NCBI RefSeq assembly: GCF_905220565.1
Contig: NC_059405.1
Coordinates: 13,842,081 to 13,906,080, forward strand
Origin: Melitaea cinxia
Lineage: Eukaryota; Arthropoda; Insecta; Lepidoptera; Nymphalidae
Length of the DNA: 64,000 bases
Direction of reading: 5' to 3'
Every line of letters begins with the position of its first letter. Positions within the stretch are counted from its first letter, which is position 1. The notes beneath the pieces were generated by a model that was given only the letters and a program-made list of their open reading frames with translations, was not told where the DNA came from and did not search any database. Below, one piece after another: positions 20,481-31,405 of this stretch. Position numbers and translations under genes: made by a program.

Positions 20481-23400
20481 ATGATATTGAAACAAATTAT
20501 AAATTTCTTTTTTAAACTACGAGTATATTATCAGTTCTAATTTTGAAATTTAGATAGGTATTTAAATATTAATTTAGTTTTGTTTTTATTTTTAGTTTAT
20601 TGCTAAGATTGTAAAAATAAATAAGCCGAGAATGTGTGTTATTTAAACTCTTCAACGTGTTTCGTTTTCCGTTCTCGACGAGATTTTATACGACGTTCAT
20701 AAAATTGTTAATTGTACTCCGTATAAGTTTATTCTTATAAAATAAAGACTGTTAAACTAAAGAAACTGTAAAATAAATAAGTAGAAAAAGAAAATAAATA
20801 CAATAAATTGAAAATTGTAATCGAAGATTCTCTAATCTTTAGCCTAATTCTTGAATAACTTTATATATAAATAAAATACAAATATCCTTAGTTCAAATAT
20901 GCTCACATAAGAATAATTATAAAAGAAGTGAGAATCTAGACTTAATTATTATTTAAGCCTTACTTATACGTACATTCATAAATACTAACACGCTGTATAA
21001 ATAATATCACAAAGGAGAATGATACGATAACATACATTCTTGGGCCAAAATGTAATGAAATGAAAATGGTATTAATTAATGCATTTAGGCTTATTGCTTC
21101 CTCGCTGAAAATTATCTATATTTTGGCTATCTGAGAGTGGAGTTATTAAACTTTTTGTAAAAGTGAGGTTATGTTACAATGTCTATAAAAAACCCGATCA
21201 CTAAGTTCTTGTAGCATTAATATCTGTTATATTTAGTGAAGACTGTTTGAAAACTCACTACGAATATTGATATACACTTGAAACCATAAATAAATATCAG
21301 GAATGGACTCAAAATGCATCGGAAAACAGTAAACCCGAAACGAGTGACGGACACAGTATTATTGTTAGTCACTTGGTTAGTCAGCTTTCAAAGCTGTCAT
21401 TAAAAATATGATTTATTTTAAATCGATATGAAATCGATAATCATTTTGGTTTATCAGATATTAATTGATATTGTCCATATTAATGTAACTTTATTTAAAT
21501 GCACTTTATTGTTTACAGCTTTAATTGTGCATCTAAATATCTTGAATTAATTAACTAGTGCAAACCTTTTTTTTTTTAATTCTGTAATCGATTATAGTTG
21601 AATCGATACCCAAATAATTTGATGAAAACTATCTTTCTCAATTTTCTCCGCTTCTAGATTCAGAATTGAGCTGATATTTTATATTTTAAAATAAAAAAAT
21701 ATGACCAATTTTTTAAACAATATCTCTACTCATTACATTTTGGCCCAAAAGTCCCATTCTCCTTTCTTAGTACTTGAACAAATATACGATATTAAATTCC
21801 TGGAGCACACAAAATATACCTGTAGCGCAGTCTACATGTTTGTTCCGGCGTCCACTACAGATGTTTATGCAACTCAACGTTCACAATAAGGATGACTTCG
21901 CATCGGAAGTGTAGCACGACGCCCAATGAAACTCCATTGAAATTCTGTTGACAAAATCTTAAGCCTTTACATCTACGTGGTTTTCTTTACTATACTCTGC
22001 TATGGAATATTAATTATATAATTTCTTTTTTTATGGAATACGAAAGATACTGTATTTTATTCAAAGTTTTTTTGTAACCTACATTAAATTTGATCACTTT
22101 CAAATATTTTTATATAAATAAAAAAATGTATAAAATTTATTATATATGTATATATGTTATTATAAGAAGCTAAACAGTAACTAAAAATTATTGTCATTTT
22201 AGCTCTTCATCATTTAAACGTACTTACGATTAGAAATATTAATGTGCTACCTACCTATATGTCATGTTGTTAAATAAATGTTGTTAAATATTTTTATTAA
22301 TAGAAAGAGTTATCATTTAGTGTAAAACATAGAAGAAAAAAAGTTGTTAAATAAATCTAGGATTAAAAAGTGCGTGCGTACAAAGTACACACGTCAAAAC
22401 TGAAAATTCTTTGGCAAACTAATTTTTAAGTCTCGTTTATATTTCTACAAATCTAAAGCATTAAGATTTCCGTTCCAGCGCCATCTAGTTAGTTTGCAAT
22501 GTAATACTATCGATATTAATGTAACAACCTTTGTAATTTCTATAGTACACGCTAGGTGGCTCTGTTGTTCGACAAAAATCTTGCACATGTTCGTGACGCT
22601 AATATTATTATTATTGCGTTTCATCCGTATAAATTTTACCCTCGTGCGCCTAAAGAAGTTTTACGTTAAAAGTCCATATATCGCATACAAGTCTTCTCAT
22701 TATCATAAAATTAATATAACGTACTCGATTGTGCCTCTAATCACACACAATTAAAATGTCTAGACAAGGTTTACGCACACATAGCAACGCGTGTAATTTA
22801 TTTGAAGTTGTAACGCTCGCTTGTTCAACCCGACGCTATAAATCATATGAACGTTGAGCCTAATTTCGGCAAAAGTCGGGATTATGGTAATTTTGTGAAT
22901 CAGCCTGAAGAGTTTTCGACGCAATTTACAATACAAAACATTGTTATGGAGTTCAAAACTTTTGTATGTATGAGTAATATCGTGAAGTTGTAAAGTTTCG
23001 TATTATCATGTGTAACAATAGAATTTATATTCATTTGTTTCGAGTCAAACTTCCGTTTTGTTTGATATGACTCTTATACTGTTAATTAAGATAAAAAATG
23101 TCAACTCATTTTCGTGAATTTATTATTTGCTTAAACTTTATTTTATAATTATCTGTGTGATATTTTTATGCCTGTCATGCACAGTATACAAAATATCTGC
23201 CCTAAAAAAAAAAAAAAAAAAAAAAAAACGTAAACCAATAAAACTTCTTGATGTTAGGATTAGTTTATCTTAAAGCGTTTTAAATTATTTTCAGCAACAG
23301 GATGCTTTGATCATTCTGAAGATTACAACTTAAATTAAAATGTCATAATTTAATTAACAATTTTTAATTAACTTGTAATGCTTTCGTTTACGAACAGATT

Positions 23401-23577
23401 AATAATAATTACTGTGAACTTTGTACGGTCAACGCTGTAGTTAACTACTACATAGAAGGTAATTTATAGATCATTCTTTTCAAAATTCATGCCCTGCTAG
23501 AATTGTGTCTCTAACGTAATTATTTTTTGCGTCATTCGTAATTTCTTCCTGTTTGACACTATGCTTTATATTGGTAA
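20481..23577. other. Long AT-rich stretch, no gene seen
   Basis: No supported element was found across about 3 kb. An A25 run lies at 23204-23228. Around 22478-22564, CAGCGCCATCTAG and CTAGGTGGCTCTG are imperfect inverted copies about 70 bp apart and could be the ends of a tiny fold-back element. Near 22640, CTCGTGCGCCTAAAGAAGTT, TTACGTTAAAAG recurs in altered form at 44625-44655. Confidence 0.45.
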
Positions 23578-24116
23578 TTAGCTTCTGCCCGCGACTTCAT
23601 CCGCGTGGAGTAGTTTCTTTGGGCTAACTGGGGAAGCTCTCAAAAGGAACAGTGGTAGGGCACAGCAGGAATTTCCTGCTCAAAATATGGAACAGCCCAA
23701 CTGGGGCAGTACCTCGACCTTACAGAAGATCACAGCAAAATAATACTGTTTTCAAGCAGTATTGTGTTCCTGTTGGTGAATAAGGTGACCAGAGCTCCTG
23801 GGGGGATTGGGGATTGGGTCGGCAACGCGCTTGCGATGCTTCTGGTGTTGTAGGTGTCCATAAGCTATGGTAATCGCTTACCATCAGGTGAGCCGTAGGC
23901 TTGTTTGCCGACCTAGGGACATAAAAAAAAGAACATTCAGACAACAGGAAGAAATATTCTTAATTGGTGCTCCGCTCCTATTAGTCTTAGGGATATATAA
24001 TAGCCTATAGCCTTTCTCAAAAAATGGGCTATCTAACCAGTAACTCCTGAGATTAGCGCGTTCAAGCAAACAAGCAAACAAACTCTTCAGCTTTATATAA
24101 TATATAGTAGTATAGA
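23578..24116 (-). mobile_element. Helitron carrying a family G insertion
   Basis: On the minus strand it begins TCTATACTACTATATATTAT at 24116 and ends GGGCAGAAGCTAA at 23578, flanked by A and T. It includes AAGCTGAAGAGTTTGTTTG, CTTGAACGCGCTAATCTCAG, which joins the two halves of the split Helitron at 15075-16542. The family G element at 23640-23935 sits inside it. Confidence 0.8.
23640..23935 (+). mobile_element. Family G element, full-length nested copy
   Basis: The sequence runs GTGGTAGGGCACAGCAGGAA, TTTCCTGCTCAAAATATGGA, GCAGTACCTCGACCTTACAG, AATACTG/CAGTATT hairpin, GGTGACCAGAGCTCCTGG, GGGTCGGCAACGCGCTTGCG, GGTGAGCCGTAGGCTTGTTT, and ends in eight A residues. This is one of the best-preserved copies and serves as a reference for the family. 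Confidence 0.8.
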
Positions 24117-24167
24117 TATAATAGTAGTATAGATATAATAATTACAAGAAGAGATTCATTTTCTTTT

Positions 24168-24335
24168 GCGTGGGACGCCCTCCAGCCCGCTGGACCGACG
24201 ATCTACGTAAGATTGGCGGTGGTGGCTGGATGAGGATTTTGGAATACTGGGACGTTTCGCGCCAACTTGGGGATATCCAGCAGTGGACTGCGATAGGATG
24301 AAGTGTGTGTGTGTGTGTATGTGTGTGAAGTGTGT
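24168..24335 (+). mobile_element. RTE LINE 3' fragment with TG tail
   Basis: GTGGGACGCCCTCCAGCCCG, TGGACCGACGATCTACGTAA and GGCTGGATGAGGATTTTGGA match the last 45 codons of the RTE ORF2 relic at 15760, ending CAGTGGACTGCGATAGGATG and a TG-rich tail. It is a strongly 5'-truncated copy. Confidence 0.8.
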
Positions 24336-24595
24336 AATTACTAAATCTTTCGTCTTCAGTACAAAGGATGATAAATAATGTTAATTTCTACATTCTACAA
24401 TATTCGCAATCAGGAGCATTGCCTTTAAGTTGTATATTTCAGTAGCTTTAATGATTTCATTTTGATGTATGTATTTTCTATTAATCAATCGAAATGTCTC
24501 TTTATGAAGTCTCTTTTGAAATTGAAAAATTCCATTCATTTACGTTATAATCTACATTATATAAATAATATCTTGTGTTAGAAGAAGTGACTGAA

Positions 24596-24772
24596 CATTT
24601 AAGTTAGAAGAGGATGAAGCGATTGACGTGTACCTGGACATGTTGCGACGTGTTTTCTACGTCGCAACATCACGCGATCATCAGGTGATGCATGCAGGAG
24701 ATGAAGCCTCAGGTCGACAGCAACGCACCGAGCACGTTGGAACATCATTCTTTGGAGGGCTCTCGGCTAGTT
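24596..24772 (+). CDS. Unrecognised open fragment with coding-like composition
   Basis: One frame stays open for nearly 60 codons: LEEDEAIDVYLDMLRRVFYV, then ATSRDHQVMHAGDEASGRQQ, then RTEHVGTSFFGGLSAS before TAA. It is less AT-rich than its surroundings. I do not recognise a family. It may be a remnant of a retroelement protein, or chance. Within it, TGTTGCGACG and CGTCGCAACA at 24641-24650 and 24660-24669 form a perfect 10-bp hairpin. No promoter or start context supports an independent gene. Confidence 0.3.
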
Positions 24773-25461
24773 AACTTGTGTCAGACTCACTACCATTTTT
24801 GATTGAAATTCCTTTGTTGTAATTACAAATTTTGATAATTTTTCTTTGTCGATTATTTTTATGAATTGTAATTATTTTGTGAATTTTAGTTTTTAATTAA
24901 TTTAATAATCTGCTCAATTAATGAGATCAAAATTATAAATATTTTGTGAATTTTAGTTTTTATTCAAAAATCCACTCGATTTATAAAACTTCTTTATTTA
25001 GTTTTACTCCTTTCCTGGGCAATAGAAATTGGCTACTCAAAATACTGTTTAGCATAGATAGGTTAACCTGATCTTTTTTACGTCTATTTTATATAAGTAC
25101 GATTCAAATTTACAAAAAAATTTTTAGTCCATTCTCTAGATATTCAAATATAAAATCTTTTAGTTGAAAAATCCTTGAGTTTTTCTTTAAAACTAAAAAG
25201 GCATACTTCTGTATCAAAAAACGGAATATCATGTTTTATAAAACTTTTTCATCTTATTTCAAGATCCTATTATTTTCAACGTTGACGGGATCCGCACTAA
25301 AAGAAGATTTATTATATCACAGCTTTTTTATTTAAGCGTGTTAGGTAAAATATCACAAAATTTCGTATTTCATATTTTAAAATTATATTTTTGAAATAGC
25401 TAGCAGTACTTGTCGTGTGGTTCCATTTAAATATGAATAATATATTATATATATTATATAT
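24773..25461. other. AT-rich sequence, no gene seen
   Basis: The phrase TTTTGTGAATTTTAGTTTTT occurs twice, at about 24878 and 24943. Nothing else is supported. Confidence 0.4.
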
Positions 25462-25600
25462 TGGGTGTTGTAAGAGGCAACTAAGGGATAACACAGTTTC
25501 ACTACTACCTTGGAACTTAAAAAGCCGATCGATGGCGCGATAACCATTCAACTTTTGGAGGCCTATGTCCAGTAGTGGACTGCAATAGGCTGATGTGATG
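25462..25600 (+). mobile_element. RTE-tailed short element (family R), internally deleted
   Basis: GGGTGTTGTAAGAGGCAACT, AAGGGATAAC and GCCGATCGATGGCGCGATAA are followed directly by TTTTGGAGGCCTATGTCCAG, AGTGGACTGCAATAGGCTGA. The central 130 bp of the family are missing. Confidence 0.75.
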
Positions 25601-25622
25601 ATATATTATATATTATAATGCG

Positions 25623-25718
25623 AACTTAAATAACTTTTTTTCGACCTACGTTGACTATCTCAATTTATTATTTGTCGATAAAAAATGAAGTCGATTTTCT
25701 TATGAAAAACACAATAAT
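25623..25718 (+). mobile_element. Family A element, 3' fragment
   Basis: ACTTTTTTTCGACCTACGTT, TTATTTGTCGATAAAAAATG, AAGTCGATTTTC and a terminal ACACAATAATTG correspond to the closing block of family A, with a decayed hairpin. Confidence 0.55.
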
Positions 25719-25825
25719 TGTTAAAAATTTCAAAAAACTTCATTAAAAATCAGGATATTAAAAGATAACTGTTGTATAATTATGATAATTTTTAGTCAGC
25801 CATTTATTCATATAACTAGGTCTAT

Positions 25826-25865
25826 AAACAAGCGTACGGCTCACCTGATGGTAAGCGATTACAAA
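25826..25865 (-). mobile_element. Family G element, short fragment
   Basis: AAACAAGCGTACGGCTCACC, TGATGGTAAGCGATTAC matches the 3' end of family G only. Confidence 0.6.
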
Positions 25866-26748
25866 CATAATCTCATATTTTCCATTCCGTAATGATATTT
25901 CGAGTACAAACTGCATAGTGATTTTGTATATACTAATCACAACACATGCTTACTATTTCAAGGTTTCCGATATCGACATGTCTACATGTTACAAGTTAGA
26001 GAAGCTAGTTAAATACAGCCCAAAATTTATCGTTTTATCAGACGCTTATTATTTGCAAAGATTCTGATGGAAAAGTTATTTTGGCAGAAGTTCGAAGTTC
26101 TTCGGCTTTCAAAGCTGATTATAAATAGCTACCGAAACAGAACTGCCAAGTTTTGCCGAGTGGTTCATCCAGCGTTGATATGATGAGTTTATAATGACCC
26201 ACTACCACGAGTACCTACTGCGAATTTATCCCCTCGTCAACCTCAAACATTATCTGAGAGACCACGAAGACCAAATTTAGCAGCATTTGGTGGAATAAGC
26301 TCCGAATCTTCACCTTCATTGAGAAAGTGGGTTATACCCAGCAGTTGAACGTTACAATTTGAATCGTATATATCTTTTAATTTTAATCAATAGATATATT
26401 TCCATCAGAGAATAACTAAATCGTTACTATTTTTACGCTTCAGAGAAAAAAAAAAACCTTTTCAATTCCAAGGAAGTTAAGATAAAAACAATCGCCTGTA
26501 ATTTATAAAGGCTATATCCTGAGCGATGGTACTCTCATTTTATTTATAGTGAGCTCAATCCATTGTACGTGATTAGAGAAGTAAATGTTGGCACAATTAG
26601 GCACGTTAAGGAATTTGTCTTGGACATACCCCGGTTCACGCGTGGTGCTATTGTAAGCGACTTTCATCCAGCAAAGTGATTTAAAAAATCACACACTGGA
26701 TCTCAGTGTATTTGTCCGGTGTCAATTTCATGTGAATAATATGAGTAT
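25866..26748. other. AT-rich sequence with a worn SINE tail
   Basis: At 26283-26365, TTTGGTGGAATAAGCTCCGA, GAGAAAGTGGGTTATACCCA and GCAGTTGAACGTTACA are a diverged plus-strand 3' end of tRNA-SINE family 1. The rest shows nothing I can support. Confidence 0.45.
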
Positions 26749-27208
26749 AATTGTGTTTTATTGCAAACGAAAAGAAAAAACCGACTTTAATTTACTCGAT
26801 GTAACATCCCTAGCATAGAAAGTCGAAAAAATACTGAATTACGAGTAAATACACATTTGGTGATGTGAAGAATCACGTCGGAGTCACCAGTTTGGGAACG
26901 TGAGAAACAGGGTGTAAAGTTCCTCATCCACCGTTGAAAGGGAGGAGGAGGGAGGTTTATGGCGGGCTAACGCCCCTACGGTTGTTGTCGGGTTCTTGTA
27001 TATATATATATATACTCAATCAGTTTGATAACTTTGATAGCGCGATGTAGGATACGTCAGTTTTTCTCTAGTTCATATGCCGCGTGATGGATGTCGCTAC
27101 ACACATTGTTAGTGATAACTGTGACCATATGACAAGCACCAGCTTTTTAATTTAAAAAGAAACATCAAAATCGACACACTCGGTGAAAAGTTATAAAGTA
27201 ACACACAC
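26749..27208 (-). mobile_element. Family A element with a replaced middle
   Basis: The minus-strand 3' end is at 26749-26862 (AATTGTG, hairpin remnant, AAACCGACTTTAATTTACTC), and module B resumes at 27119-27208 (TGTGACCATATGACAAGCAC, AAAATCGACACACTCGGTG). The 256 bp between them are foreign: GC-richer (CACGTCGGAGTCACCAGTTT, GGGAGGAGGAGGGAGGTTTA, GGCGGGCTAACGCCCCTACG), with a short TA run. About 50 bp of the expected module is missing, so this is a replacement or an insertion plus a deletion. Confidence 0.55.
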
Positions 27209-27754
27209 AAAAAATACATTCAAATGATTTTTTTAGTATTATTATTATATTACTAGTTACTAAAATTATTGGAATTTTTAAATCGTAATCGCTTTCTGTG
27301 TGGCCAAGCTCCCGAAGACCCTTAATGGTTGTTTACATAGAACTGGAACATTCGATAAAATGGATTATGTTTCTCTTAAGCAGCTATCTCACTCTCACTT
27401 TGATGCTATCTCTGTCCCTCTCCCTTAAACTTTGTTAATTAAAGCATTTCTAGTTTTAGTCCGACATTAAAGTTTTTCAATTGCTTTCCAAGTTTCAGCT
27501 TGACATCGACTGATATTAAAAGTGTTTATAATGAGGCGTTTAATTAAGAAGTAATTTCATAGACATTTAGAGGGAATATACATTAGATTAATGAACATTT
27601 TGTAATTAATATTGGTTTTTGTCTATTTTTTTTTTTTATTGAAGTGAAGTTAATTTATTTATTACATATAAAAATTACAGTGTTCGTTAAGATAATAATA
27701 TGTAACGTCATTATTAAGTTAAGGTAATAAATTCGCTAAAGCTAATTACATTAA
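27209..27754. other. AT-rich sequence, no gene seen
   Basis: I see nothing that I can support. Confidence 0.4.
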
Positions 27755-27960
27755 GCGATTCGCTAGTACATTCTTGATGCGTACGGCTAAAGAGTGGAAC
27801 TCTACCAACGTCTGTATTTCCGGATAGCTACAATCTGGAGATCTTTAAGTCGCGAGTAAATAGGCTACTTCTAGGTAAGCATGCTCCATCCTAGACTACA
27901 ATGTCACTTAACATCAGGTGAAATAACGGTCAAACGTAAGCCTTGTTAATTATATTAAAA
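27755..27960 (+). pseudogene. LINE reverse transcriptase C-terminus and 3' tail (Jockey/CR1-like)
   Basis: The translation gives KRFASTFLMRTAKEWN, a 2-base deletion, then LPTSVFPDSYNLEIFKSRVN and RLLLGKHAPS followed by TAG at about 27893. The pattern A.EWN.LP..VFP..YN...FK..V...L is the last conserved block of Jockey/CR1-type LINE polymerases. After the stop come ATCAGGTGAAATAACGGTCA and an A-rich end near 27960. Everything upstream is lost. Confidence 0.75.
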
Positions 27961-28219
27961 AAAGTTTTTGACTTCGGATAGGTACCTAATTGAGAGACAA
28001 AATGGTTTTTATATTATCAAATTATCAAAAGCAGTCCAAAAGGCGTATGTTTGCAATAAATACATATATATTATATAAATTACTTGTGATTTTGTAGAAA
28101 GAAGATTTTTTCACATTGATTGAGCGCTTACTATTAGAAATAAAGAAGTCGAATATATTTTCATTTAGTACATGTAATAGATGGATGGTTTTAGTCACAA
28201 GATAGTAACACCATTCATG

Positions 28220-28318
28220 ATTAAGCCTGTAACATTCCACTGCTGGGCATATGACTCTTTCTTCATGTTGGAGAAGGATCAATGCAGGTTTGCGGATATT
28301 CCCTATTGTGAGTAATGA
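28220..28318 (-). mobile_element. tRNA-SINE family 1, truncated
   Basis: TTAAGCCTGTAACATTCCAC, TGCTGGGCATATGACTCTTT, TCTTCATGTTGGAGAAGGAT and GGATATTCCCTATTGTGAGT match the minus-strand tail of family 1. The copy stops before the tRNA-like head. Confidence 0.65.
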
Positions 28319-28423
28319 CCATTTGTGTAACAATTATAGAAATATTTGTACAAATACAAGTATCCATTCCGCGCAGACACTTCCACACCAGTTTTTTTTT
28401 TTGTAATTTTGACAATGGCCTCT

Positions 28424-28771
28424 TATACGCTTCAGCCTGTAATATCCCACTACTGGGCATAGGTCTCTTTCCCCATGTAGGAGAAGGATCAGAGCTTAAT
28501 CCACCGCGCTGCTCCAATGCGGGTTGGCGGATATATTCCCTACTACGAGTAAAGATCGCTATCAGGTGTAAATGACAACAACCGGGACCGACGGCTTAAC
28601 GTGCTCTCCGAGGCACGGTGGGGAGACCCACAAGGACTGCACAAACACCCAGACCACGGCAAACACCTGTATGGCCAATACAAATGTTTGTCATGTGCGG
28701 GGATCGAATCCGCAACCGCCCGCACAACAGGTACAATCCATGGCTGTAACCGTTGCGCCAACGCGGCGTTT
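28424..28771 (-). mobile_element. tRNA-derived SINE family 1, full length with target duplication
   Basis: The minus-strand head reads GCGTTGGCGCAACGGTTACA with the B box GGATTCGATCCC near 28700, and the body is collinear with the copy at 18201. A perfect 9-bp duplication, ATGGCCTCT, flanks it at 28415-28423 and 28772-28780. It lies about 100 bp from a truncated copy in the same orientation. Confidence 0.85.
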
Positions 28772-28837
28772 ATGGCCTCTAACAATAAACTTTTAAAATA
28801 AGAATGTAAAAAACTGAATAAAGTATCGTAGTGTTTT

Positions 28838-29030
28838 GACTAGTCCGTTGGCGCAGTTTGCAGTGTCCCTGCTTTCTGCTCCGAGGGTTGTGGGTTCGAT
28901 TCCCACCCCGAGTCTGGGTGTACAAGTATGTTTATTGAAAAACAATATATGTAGCTATACCAGTCGACTGTTACCTATAACACAAGCATTAAGTTGCTTA
29001 CTTTAGGAACAGACGACCGTGTGTGTATTA
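28838..29030 (+). mobile_element. tRNA-derived SINE family 2
   Basis: GACTAGTCCGTTGGCGCAGT, B box GGTTCGATTC from 28893, and the body ending AACAGACGACCGTGTGTGTA closely match the copy at 18941. The internal TA-rich segment of that copy is absent here. Confidence 0.8.
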
Positions 29031-29427
29031 TTTATTTGTAAGAATGAAATAAAAGTCTCACATGGTCATCTCGTTAAATTCAATAAATTATTTTAACTAT
29101 CACAACATATAAAATTAGGTTTAATGAAAATTTGAAGCCATGGAACGCAGGTGTTCAGGTTTTATGTACGTGTACGAAAAGTTTCTTGAAGTTAGTGACC
29201 CTAAATGAAATTAAGGATTTTTTGTTGGACTTAAACTGAGAAAATTTTAATGTTACCATATTAAAATAAAAGTTGAAATAATTTGAAATTTTGCAAATAA
29301 CTTTATAAAAAATGCATATTTTTGTATAGCCACAAGCATAGTATATGTATGTTTGCGATGTTTCTTCTGAAATACAAATTTTACATTACTAAAACTAATT
29401 CATAAACGGGATATTTACCAGGTTTTT
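29031..29427. other. AT-rich sequence, no gene seen
   Basis: I see nothing that I can support. Confidence 0.4.
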
Positions 29428-29505
29428 AAACGGTTTTATTTAGCTCACCCCGTTTGTTTTATTTTTAAACGGTTTTATTTAGCTCACCCCGTTTGTTTTA
29501 TTTTT
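29428..29505 (+). repeat. 39-bp unit in two exact tandem copies
   Basis: The unit AAACGGTTTTATTTAGCTCA, CCCCGTTTGTTTTATTTTT occurs twice in a row, starting at 29428 and 29467. It shares the word AAACGGTTTTAT with the inverted-repeat arms at 30307 and 30888, so it may belong to the same larger element. Confidence 0.75.
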
Positions 29506-29644
29506 TATTTATTATTTATTCTTGGGTCAAATTTAGTAATTCAAATTTCACCCTCTTCCTGTCAACCGATTAATCTGAAATTTTGTATACACTTTGGATT
29601 TTGGTGACAATACAATTATGTTTATTCATTATCATTATAAATTC

Positions 29645-30240
29645 AAGATGGCCGCCGCTACAAAATGGCGGATAATTTATGTTTTATTAATCCCATCAAT
29701 ATGGGTATCAAATGAAAGGGCTCAACAAGCAGAATACAATATACTATAAAAAATTGAAATCCAAGATGGCGGCCGCTACAAAATGGCGGATAACGTAGGT
29801 TTTATCAATCCCATCAATATGGGTATCAAATGAAAGGGCTCAACAAGCAGAATACAATATACTATAAAAAATTGAAATACAAGATGGCGGCCGCTACAAA
29901 ATGGCGGATAACGTAGGTTTTATCGATCCCATCAATATGGGTATCAAATGAAAGTGCTCAACCAGTATAATCAATGTACTATATAAAATTAAAATCCAAG
30001 ATGGCGGCCTCTACAAAATGGCGGATAACTTAGGTTTTATCAATCCCATCAACATGGGTATCAAATGAAAGGTCTCAACAAGTAGAATACAATTTACTAT
30101 GCAAAATTGAAATCTAAGCTGGCCGCCGCTACCAAATGTCTGATAACAATTTTTTATCAATCCCACCAATATGGGTATCAAATAAAAGGGCTTGACAAGA
30201 AGAATACAGTGCACTATACAACCTCAATATTTAAGATGGG
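29645..30240 (+). repeat. 117-118 bp tandem array (AAGATGGCGGCCGCTAC)
   Basis: Units start at 29645, 29763, 29881, 29998, 30116 and 30233 (the last is partial). Each contains AAGATGGCGGCCGCTACAAA, ATGGCGGATAACGTAGGTTT, TATCAATCCCATCAATATGG and GTATCAAATGAAAGGGCTCA. The second and third units are almost identical, and the outer ones are more diverged. No long open frame runs through it. Confidence 0.85.
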
Positions 30241-30306
30241 CCTTGCAATAATGAAGCACTAAATGAATTAAACAGAATGCGAAATAAAAACTAAAAACTA
30301 TAAAAT

Positions 30307-31064
30307 AAAAATAGGTAAAAAAACTTTTTAAGTTAAACGGTTTTATGTTAAACATACATTGCAATGTTTAAGATAAATGTACTAAAAACCAAAAAATAAT
30401 AAAATAGATACAGTCGTGGGAATTATAAACATATGCATAGACTAGACTAAAATAAAACCGTGGGGCACGTCAATTGTCTACAAATTATCGACTTAATGTG
30501 CGATAGAAGAATCGTTTAATTCGTCGTTAAAATAGGCAGTTGGCCCGCAGACGGTGAGGAAATTACTTACTATTTTCTTGCTCATGGAAATTCCAATAGT
30601 TATACACTCCATGTAAATAAAAGAGATGTTTCAACTAGTTTATCGTTGGACATTCACACTGCTGGCTGGCGAGGAATCGTTTCACTGCTCGTAGTTTGTC
30701 TTTAATCGACAAAACATATGATAAAAGTACTACTCGCTCACCACTATGAAACCCTAAAACTCGCTTATAATCGAGCTTGCTAGCTTGTTTCCACATTCTA
30801 GCCCTACTTATCACACGTCCATCTTTGTCGGTTGAACAACTGCCTAATTATAGTGTAACATTACAAAACAAACATTTTAATCAACGATTGTAGACAATTG
30901 ACGTGCCCCACGGTTTTATTTTAGTCTAGTCTATGCATATGTTTATAATTCCCACGACTGTATCTATTTTATTATTTTTTGGTTTTTAGTACATTTATCT
31001 TAAACATTGCAATGTATGTTTAACATAAAACCGTTTAACTTAAAAAGTTTTTTTACCTATTTTT
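30307..31064. repeat. Perfect 177-bp inverted repeat with a 404-bp spacer
   Basis: The left arm 30307-30483 and right arm 30888-31064 are exact reverse complements; I compared them base by base. The arms contain GTTAAACGGTTTTATGTTAA, CATACATTGCAATGTTTAAG and GTGGGGCACGTCAATTGTCT. The spacer is less AT-rich (TTGGCCCGCAGACGGTGAGG) and has no open frame with similarity I recognise. It may be the long terminal repeats of a DNA element or the inverted terminal region of a Penelope-like element. I could not fix a target duplication because both flanks are A/T runs. Confidence 0.85.
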
Positions 31065-31405
31065 TATTTTCATTTTGTGGAGCTCGATATTTCGACATTA
31101 ACTGCGAATATCTTGTTCACGAGACTGAAATTTGCGGGTAGGTTTTGACGGCTTTAGCAGTGTCCATACTGGACTACCTCCTTTCTCGCACGTTTGCTGC
31201 GTAAGCACTGGTCACTACTACCATTGTTACTTTCACCCCTACCATTGTAAATTGCTTTACGCGCGCTCAACACTCGATCCCGTGTTTTACAGACGAAACT
31301 CATCGTATCGATTCGCGAATTGTTTATATCACTTTTCATGGGTTTACATAAGCTTATCGTCGGATTCCACACCCTCGACAGTGAAACACATCTTCCCTAT
31401 TGAAT
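31065..31405. repeat. Unassigned moderately GC-rich stretch adjoining the inverted repeat
   Basis: The sequence GGAGCTCGATATTTCGACAT, TTGTTCACGAGACTGAAATT, GGTAGGTTTTGACGGCTTTA and TCCATACTGGACTACCTCCT is clearly less AT-rich than its surroundings. It reads as part of a dispersed element, probably the same as the neighbouring inverted repeat. Short open frames on both strands show no domain. Confidence 0.35.

Noticed and set aside
29645..30240. CRISPR-like array
   Set aside because: The units are contiguous 117-118 bp tandem repeats with no unique spacers, in a eukaryotic repeat setting.
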